From positions 129,089,711-129,153,710 of the forward strand of contig CM042694.1 of the NCBI GenBank assembly GCA_023614405.1: DNA of 64,000 bases, in the 5' to 3' direction. The notes under the pieces were generated by a model. The model worked only from the letters and a program-made list of their open reading frames with translations. It was not told the DNA's origin and searched no databases. Source of the DNA: Avena insularis. Taxonomy: Eukaryota; Streptophyta; Magnoliopsida; Poales; Poaceae. The translations under genes and the position numbers were made by a program. Below, in pieces: positions 57,695 through 64,000 of the stretch (the stretch's first letter is position 1; the number at the start of each line of letters is the position of its first letter).

Positions 57695-57783
57695 CACGAC
57701 ACTTAGCCATAGCGCACCCTTACCTAGTGCGCTACGGTTACTGTAGCGCACTAGGTAAGGGTGCGCTACGGCTAAGTGTCGTG
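57695..57783. repeat. Near-perfect inverted repeat (41-bp arms, 7-nt loop) between the two CACTA genes
   Basis: Arms 57695-57735 and 57743-57783 are complementary at 40 of 41 positions. They contain TAGCGCACCCTTACC and GTGCGCTAC, variants of the element's own subterminal motif. The hairpin lies downstream of the transposase gene and upstream of the second gene. Confidence 0.95.
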
Positions 57784-57873
57784 ACAAGTCTGTTGTGCTG
57801 CGCACGGTCATCTCCCATCTCCCATCTATCCTCCGCCGCTCGATCTGCTGCCTCCGCCGCTCGCCCGCTGCCT

Positions 57874-58064
57874 GCCGAGGAGTAGGAGAGGAGGCCGCCG
57901 CGTCCGTGGAGGAGGAGAGGAGGCCACCGCGTCCGAGGAGGAGGAGAGGAGGCCGCCGCGCATCCGAGGAGGAGGAGAGGAGGCCGCCGCGTCCGAGGAA
58001 GAGGAGAGGAGGCCACCGCGTCCGAGGAGGAGGAGAGGAGGCCGCCACGCGTCCGTGGAGGAGC
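57874..58064 (+). repeat. GA-rich minisatellite, about 30-bp unit, six copies
   Basis: The unit GTCCGAGGAGGAGGAGAGGA plus GGCCGCCGC is repeated about six times with small changes. It lies in the presumed 5' leader of the second CACTA gene. The Arg/Glu-rich frames across it are simple-repeat translations. Confidence 0.9.
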
Positions 58065-58119
58065 TCCGTCCGCGCTCTTTGTCATCGTCCGCACGCTCTT
58101 CATCGTCGTCGTCTTTGAG

Positions 58120-59128
58120 GTGAGAGTCCCCACTCCCCTCTCTCCCTCTCTCCCCTCTCTAGGGTTTCCTCCTCCGAGCACATGAACCCTAGCTTGATTC
58201 AGTGATAGATTCCAAAAATTTCAACCCTAATTAGGGTTTCCTCCTCCGAGCACATGACCTAGAACACAAATCTGATATTGGATAGTGTTTTACCTAGTGA
58301 ATAGCTTCGAGCACATGAACCCTAGCTTGATTCAGTGATAGTGTTTAGGGTTCAGTCATTCAGACAGTGCAATAGTTGATCTGTGTTGTAGTGTGCTGAT
58401 GCTATGGTGGTCGATGCTGGTTGATCTGTGTTGTAGTGTGGTGATGCTATGGTTCAGGGTTCAGGGTTCACCATTCGCACGATTAATAGTCATTCGATCA
58501 TTGAAAGGTAATAATTTCTACTGTATTTTGTAGTGTGCCTTGATTAATTCTTGGACCTGTTCAATTTGTAAAGCTGATGCTATGGTGGTCGATGTTATAG
58601 TTACTGAATGTGTAAAGCTAATGCTATGTGCTTGTGATGTTGCTAATAGAACAGTATTCCTTCAAGTTTACCTGAGATGCATTTGCGGTACTTAATTTCT
58701 TAGAACTTAATTCAGCAAATCTTAGAACTTAATTTCTTGCTCTTAGAGGTTTCATTTGCCGACCTCAAATAGGCTTATAAAGCCTAACACATGCCATGGT
58801 TAGCAAGGTTAATTAAATCAGCAAGGTTCAAGGATCATATTCCTATTCATGTAAAAAGGGACTTGTCTTGTAATCAGAGTTTATTGATTGTGCCACATGG
58901 TTAATTAAATCAGCAAGGCTCCAGTCTGTTAGGCTTATATACAGGAAAATACCCTGCCTAGTTGTATTCGTATGCAGGTGCTTGTATGAAATGAGTCCCG
59001 ATTTTCGCCGAAATGTTGATTAACTTCCGTTTCGGCAGAAATCGGGCACTCCTAGTTTAACAAAAATGAGCAATGGTCATGCCGGATTTTTCTGCACACT
59101 TTACTAACCATTATTTGCCTTTTATTAG
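58120..59128 (+). other. Probable 5'UTR intron of the second CACTA gene
   Basis: The donor TTTGAG|GTGAGA and the acceptor TTTTATTAG end seven bases before the ATG at 59136. It is about 1 kb. A duplicated AGGGTTTCCTCCTCCGAGCA at about 58161 and 58223 lies within. Confidence 0.6.
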
Positions 59129-59135
59129 TGCAAAC

Positions 59136-62100
59136 ATGTGTGACAACGACGAGGCTGGATCTTCTCAAAGATCAATCTTTGAAGGAGAAGTGAGACCTCA
59201 AAACAGACCCTTGTCATTCTGGGAGGAGGTCGAGCGGCTAGAAAGAATGACAGAGGGTGATGAAGAATACAACCCTTCCGAGAGCGATGCCGATGAGATG
59301 GAAGACGCGGAGGAAGAAGAAGTGGCCGAAGGAATGGCGGATGATGAAACCACTGATGGCGGCGAGGGCACAACAAGTGGTAGTAATCCGCCTAAGAAGA
59401 AGAAGGAAAGGCGCCCGAACACGGTCGGCACCGTCAGAGAGGAAATTACCGAAGTGAGCCCAAAAGGGGTTCCTTTGGCGCCCGACCATGTCGTCAAAGG
59501 GTACGGTGGGCAAGTGGCGGCTATCACCCGGACCACCATCTCGATCAACACCGAGAATCTCCGGCATAAAGATAATGGCCATTTGCGCACACTCCTCTTG
59601 AGAAGTCAGACGCAAGATACAAGTTCCCCCTTCATGTCGGAACACGATTATCATGGGAATGAAGTAAATAAATCCGCCCTCACGAGGATGAGCACACCGC
59701 GCCAGCTAGAGAACCGGATAAAGAAGAAGATATTTAAAGAAGAGAAAAGTCTCGAGGAGATCCAGAAGATTGACCCGCAGATCACCGAAGATCAATTCCA
59801 GGAGTTCAAGGCCAAGTGCACCTCCGAAGCAGCCAAGGCCTCGAGTAAGTGGGGAAAGGAATTGCAGGAGATGAATATAGGTCACCACCATCTTGGATCT
59901 GGTGGTTACAGAGCTGCGGAGCCCAAATTGGATAAGGAGGACGACGAGTATAGAGCTAAGGGGATACCTAACCCCTTTTTGAAATTCGAAAACAAGCAGC
60001 TTCAAAACTTCATCAGGGCTCGTTACCATGTGGACCCCAAAACCAAAGAACTCACCACGGAAACTAAGGTGAAGGACTTCGAGGTTCTTGCGGTAAGTAA
60101 TTTAATTACTGCGGATCAAGTCGATTACATTATAATCGATCAAGTCGAATTTATAAACGGTTCACGTTACTTCTTCTACAGGACGAGGAAATTGCTAGTC
60201 AGGGATCCCATGGTTCCTCATCCCACGGGTCGACGGCGGCCACCCGGTGGGATAACCCTTTTAACAGGGCGATGAACCGGGCCAAGAAAATCACGCCGGT
60301 TACAAAGAAGCCATCGTCGGCTGGCCGTCTGCGGCTTGAGGCTAAATTGGGTGGATCATTTTGGTCCACCCCCGAGGACGCGTGTGGAGGGAAGGAGCGA
60401 CGAGGAAAACCGCGAGGTTCAGGAACTTAAGGAACAAGTGGCGTGGATCCCACAGATCGTCCAAGACAACCTGGCAATCACCCTCACCTCCATCCTGCCT
60501 ACCTTGGTGGAGTCAATAGCGAACTGGAGTGCGGGTGGTCGACAAGGGCCATGCCCGATTCCAAGCATGGTCAGTAGCCACTCAAACAATGCGGCGCCGA
60601 CGATCCCGGTGAATTATGTGTTCGTGACTCCGCCCGCTAGCACGGCGGCGCCGGAAGCATTGGTGACTCCGCCCGCTAGCACGGCGGCGCCGGAAGCATT
60701 CGTGACTCCCCCTGCCATCACCGCGGCGCCGGAGCTTAATGCAACCGATAGGGAGAATACATCGGCGGCCGGCACCGTGCCATCAAGCAGCCCCTCCGTC
60801 TCTTGCACGCCCGTCGTCGTATGCGGTGCCTCGACATTAGCCGAGCTCGACGCCATCACGGTAAACTAAATACTTTACTGCCTTGCCATTTATTACTCTT
60901 ATGGCATCTTTTTAATGCCATACATGTTGTTCGCAGACGGATGTTCCATGCACTCTCTTAAGCTTCGTGAACAACGAGTTGAGGGATGTTGCCAAGGGTA
61001 CCATCATTCAACCCTTGCACCGCACGTTCCACTCAAAGCCGATGCCCGATAGCGTGCATAGGGTTAAAATTATCCGGGTGCTAAGGCGCTGCGATGACCT
61101 GGAACCTCCCATTCAACCCCTAGGAGCGGATGAAGAAGAGCTGGCTGTCCTCAAAAGTTGCTTCGGCTTATTCCTGCTATGGCCAAAGAGCATGATTCGT
61201 TTGGGGACGACCGGGGCCATCACCCCTGAACAACAACACTGCATGCGTGCGGTACCAAGCCATGGCAAGACCCCCACACCGTCACCTCCACGCGATTGTT
61301 CAGCTGGTCATATTGACATGACCATGGCGCAGGATCCGAACGAGGATGACAAAGATTACTTCGATGATTTCATCAACACTAATATTTTCCCCGGTGACCT
61401 AAATGAAGACCTAGCTGGTGGCCCCGCAGAGAAAGCCACTTGCAACAAACGTCTCTTTGGTTCTCAGGAGACGCCTCCAGCTTGCACCTTCACCGAGCCA
61501 GCGGATACATCCAACCGGCCCTTTGTTCTAAGCCCTGACACACTACATAGGGCGATCGATGCTCAGATTGTGGTGCCTACCCACTTCCCAAAAGGCAAGA
61601 AGACCAGGAAAAGAAAATCTCGCAGCTCAAGCCAGCCGGTGGCGTCAACTGCGAATCCGATCAGGTTTCAGGACGGGACACCAAGACCAAAGGGTATTAT
61701 GTGGAGGATGCATGTGGCGGGTGAGCCCATGCTAACTAAGAAATTGCTCAGGCTCGCCACTTCAGAAATGAGGAGTGTGCATGACGGTGTGCTGACGATA
61801 GAGAGACGCCTTCTTGCGGAGAAAGATCCTCTACTTTTGGTATTCGTGGTTAAGGTGCCACGAGGCTTGGGCTTCGTTGATAATGTCCCCGCGGATCTGT
61901 TCTTCCTGTGGTTTGACGACATCTTCAATATGTTCCACCTGTATACCATGGTACGCCTGTTTTCTCTTAGCCTGGCCATTCAGATCATTAGAGAGAACAC
62001 CCCGGGCATCGCTATAGTGGACCCCTACTACATGTGTGATGGCTGCTTGGGAAGCGCCATTGAACGGCGATTCGTGGCCTCATACCTCCAAGGCATCTTG

Positions 62101-62802
62101 GTGGCGAACAAGACAAAGGAATACATTCTCGTGCCTTCCTTTCCCGAGTAAGTCATTATTCACTCGCCGCCATAACATGCTTTATTAGATTTTCATCATT
62201 CTTTTTCCAACACATTTCGTTTGAATTGTTTTGCGCAGAGATCAACACTGCACACTCATCTGCTTGTCGCCGAAACATTCACAAGCCACGTATTTCGACT
62301 CGGGGAGTCAACAGAAGAAGAAAAACTACGACAAGATCAAGGAAGTTCTGGATGATGCTCTCACCGGCTATGCCTCAGCGGAAGGCGCCACCTTCGTGCG
62401 TAAGAAGCTCAAGTTTGGCAGGCACGTCTTCACCCATGTGATAGAATTCCCATGCGTGAAGCAGCCGGCAGGCAGTTAGAAGGAAGCCTAATATGCACTC
62501 CATCACATGAGGGCGTTCCTACTAGAGCAACAGAATTCTACGCCACCAGATCATCTCAAATGGTGGGCCGAAGTCAAGGTCAGGATCAATGATTCAGATA
62601 TTAGACAAGAGATGTATCGCATCCAGCAACAGTTTGGGGCAATCATCAGCCGTGATGTCATGACTTCAGGGGGGTCTTCTACGGAGGCAATCCCCCAAAT
62701 AACCATGACGTAGTAGATCGCCTAAAGATGCAGGGTGACTATAGGGCGTTCATGACGAAACAAGGCGTCCTCCCGTTCCCTGAGCCGAGCCAGAAGTCTT
62801 GA
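59136..62802 (+). pseudogene. Second CACTA gene: En/Spm-type transposon protein with Ulp1-like C-terminus, four exons
   Basis: Exons inferred from splice sites that keep frame: 59136-60092, 60182-60860, 60937-62147, 62239-62802. Exon 1 (MCDNDEAGSSQRS) has an acidic and a Lys-rich part, then the plant transposase region (MSTPRQLENRIKKKIFKEE, YRAKGIPNPFLKFENKQLQ). Exon 2 has three 13-residue VTPPASTAAPEAL repeats. Exon 3 holds FVNNELRDVAKGTIIQPLH, then a linker with basic KGKKTRKRKSR, then a Ulp1-like fold through TKEYILVPSFP. Exon 4 gives the His (DQHCTLICLSPKH), Asp (YFDS) and Gln (VKQPAG) positions, but where Cys-Gly is expected the codons read Glu-Ala between two stops (62477-62491). A C-terminal part runs out of frame to TGA 62800-62802. 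Frameshifts lie near 60345 and 62660. The role may be DNA binding to subterminal repeats (inference from CACTA family). Confidence 0.8.
60624..60740 (+). repeat. 39-bp tandem repeat coding 13 residues, three copies
   Basis: Units 60624-60662, 60663-60701 and 60702-60740; the first two differ at one base, the third at several. They encode VTPPASTAAPEAx, a Pro/Ala-rich linker. Confidence 0.92.
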
Positions 62803-62975
62803 TGTGTTGGTCTAGTTGTAGTTCTTTATCCCCACGTGTACTTGTGTGTGTCGACATGTACATGCTACTACTTGGTATTTTTTGCTTACTTTGTTACCTT
62901 ATTTGATAAGTATATCTTTATATGCGACTTTTACTTGTTTTTCACCATCATTTAATTATTATTGCCAACTTTTAG

Positions 62976-63125
62976 ATGACGTGGTACGTCGTGTACAAGG
63001 GATAGGTTCCTGGAGTCTATGATGATTGGGAAGACTGCCGGAGACAGGTGCACCGTTTCAGCGGCAATAGCTACAAAGGGTACAATACTATGGCGGAGGC
63101 GGAAGCTGAATCTGGCGCTATCTAG
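62976..63125 (+). pseudogene. Small ORF resembling the RNase H1 hybrid-binding (viroplasmin-like) domain, one internal stop
   Basis: The ATG at 62976 follows TTTTAG, a possible splice acceptor. The frame reads MTWYVVYKG, a TAG at 63003-63005, then VPGVYDDWEDCRRQV, FSGNSYKGYNTMAEAEAE and a TAG at 63123-63125. The W-Y-V-V-x-K-G, V-P-G-V-Y, W-x-x-C and F-S-G-x-x-x-K-G-[YF] pattern is that of the about 45-residue N-terminal domain of eukaryotic RNase H1, which binds RNA:DNA hybrids. It lies inside the CACTA element after gene 2. It is either a separate mini-gene or an extra exon. Confidence 0.65.
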
Positions 63126-63358
63126 CGGGAGTTAGGACGAGGAACCGGATGAAGACCTATACCTTCGTCGTGGTGATGGTTATTGTCCTTGGTTGTCTGT
63201 CATGTATGTTCCTACTTTAGATGTCTAGGCGAGCTCTAACTTGGTTGAGACATGTATTCATGTCATCACTAGCTACTTTGTAACTTGATCGAAATAATAT
63301 AACTTATACTATGTATTTATGTATGTGACTTATCTATATATATTTGTTTCTATCTTGT

Positions 63359-63440
63359 CTGTGTATTTATTTCTGTATTGTATATCTGTGTATTTATTTC
63401 TGTACTGTATATCTGTGTATATCAGTTGTATTGTATATAA
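63359..63440 (+). repeat. 27-bp AT-rich tandem repeat
   Basis: Units 63359-63385 and 63386-63412 (CTGTGTATTTATTTCTGTA core) plus a partial third and decayed copies. Confidence 0.8.
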
Positions 63441-63489
63441 TCTGTATTGAGTATCATCTGTATTGAGTATTTTTTTTTTTTCGAAAAGC

Positions 63490-63720
63490 GAAGCCGTGGC
63501 GCACATATACGTTGTTAGTGGCGCACCACGTTGGTGGCGCACCTGGTCAGCTACTAGTAGCGTACTACGTCATGCGCCACAGGAATAACTGTAGTGGCGC
63601 ACCAGCCAGTGCACCTAGTAGTGCACCTGGCAGTGCGCTACGGGCATTTTTTTAGCCATAGCGTAGAAGTCGTGGCGCACCCGTAGTGCGCCACGGAAGA
63701 GGAAAATAGGTGCGCCACGG
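63490..63720. repeat. Right subterminal repeat array of the CACTA element
   Basis: About ten direct and inverted copies of the GTGGCGCAC / GTGCGCCACGG core, matching the left array. Confidence 0.85.
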
Positions 63721-63741
63721 ATTAACTGTTTTCTAGTAGTG

Positions 63742-64000
63742 TGTGTTGAAAATTCTCAAAGATTTTTTTTATGATTTGTTTTGAATTTTTATCAACCTTG
63801 ATTTAAAATATTTCCATATGAGTGGATTAACATGACTATCCAACTTGTTTGTATTTCGCTCCCTCCCACTCCGATTCCCGCCCAGTTCAACCCCATTCCA
63901 CCCCAACGCCTCTCTGCTTCGAAAACACAAATCAGGAACAGAGCCACCCCGCAGCAACCCTCCCCACCACAACCACACATATCCATATAGATCCAACCAT
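63742..64000. other. Unassigned flank right of the CACTA element
   Basis: The TSD TGT is followed by AT-rich, then C-rich sequence (63860-63975) that could be the leader of a gene beyond the window. No coding sequence is recognised. Confidence 0.4.

Larger units (their letters stand above)
52943..63741 (+). mobile_element. CACTA DNA transposon (10.8 kb) with two genes
   Basis: The left end is CACTACTAGGAAAATGG; the right end, inverted, is CACTACTAGAAAACAG. The 3-bp duplication TGT is at 52940-52942 and 63742-63744. Subterminal arrays of GTGCGCCACGG / GTGGCGCAC motifs lie at about 52970-53340 and 63490-63720. Gene 1 (53886-57361) is a TNP2-type transposase; gene 2 (59136-62802) is a second transposon protein with a Ulp1-like end. 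Layout and ends are complete, but both genes carry frameshifts and stops. Confidence 0.94.

Noticed and set aside
57542..58190. Open frames of 107-168 codons on both strands between the two CACTA genes
   Set aside because: They are translations of the GA-rich minisatellite and of the hairpin; residues are simple repeats without a domain.
62976..63125. An integrated pararetrovirus, suggested by the viroplasmin-like motif
   Set aside because: No movement protein, coat protein or viral RT is nearby, and the segment lies within the intact borders of a CACTA transposon; the domain also occurs in cellular RNase H1.

Overview
The window is a stretch of large-genome grass DNA, most likely a Pooideae cereal or forage grass. 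This is inferred from the transposon families (chromovirus Ty3/gypsy, SIRE/Maximus-type Ty1/copia, Athila-like gypsy, CACTA with two genes, Stowaway MITEs) and from a cereal-type potato-inhibitor-I gene. More than 90 % is transposable element. The only convincing host gene is a small serine-protease-inhibitor gene at 51990-52241 (+). No rRNA, tRNA, CRISPR array or prokaryotic feature was found.

Layout. 1-22750 is a minus-strand chromovirus Ty3/gypsy element (3' LTR cut by the window start; 5' LTR 18847-22750). It is split inside its reverse transcriptase by a complete plus-strand chromovirus (3140-15838; LTRs of about 3.23 kb; target-site duplication CAACT on both sides). The minus element itself sits in the LTR of a plus-strand copia element (LTR end 22751-23660, gag-pol to 28562), so three elements are stacked. 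The copia gag also carries a solo LTR (25452-26936, duplication ATGCC), and its integrase is cut at 28562 by a second, minus-strand gypsy assembly. That assembly (28563-39585) is an Athila-like non-autonomous family with three LTR pieces, two copies of one internal region, an inverted LTR junction in the middle, and flanks that do not match. It looks like the product of recombination between two insertions, with loss of what lay between. An Athila-type gag relic (39586-40340) and an LTR-like stretch follow.

41505-52942 is lower-copy sequence. It holds a 4.5-kb CACTA element carrying a broken Ulp1-like gene (42587-47094, TSD TTT), short tandem repeats, two Stowaway MITEs, and the inhibitor gene with TATA box and poly(A) signals. 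52943-63741 is a structurally complete CACTA transposon (TSD TGT) with a TNP2-type transposase gene and a second four-exon gene (En/Spm-type transposon protein with a Ulp1-like C-terminus). It also has an 83-nt hairpin between the genes and a small ORF resembling the RNase H1 hybrid-binding domain. The last 260 bases are unassigned flank.

How it works together: the elements are parasites layered in time rather than a cooperating gene set. The order is copia first, then the minus gypsy and, inside it, the plus gypsy. Nearly every transposon ORF is broken by frameshifts or by stops of C-to-T type. Whether the frameshifts are decay or consensus errors is an open question raised in the findings.
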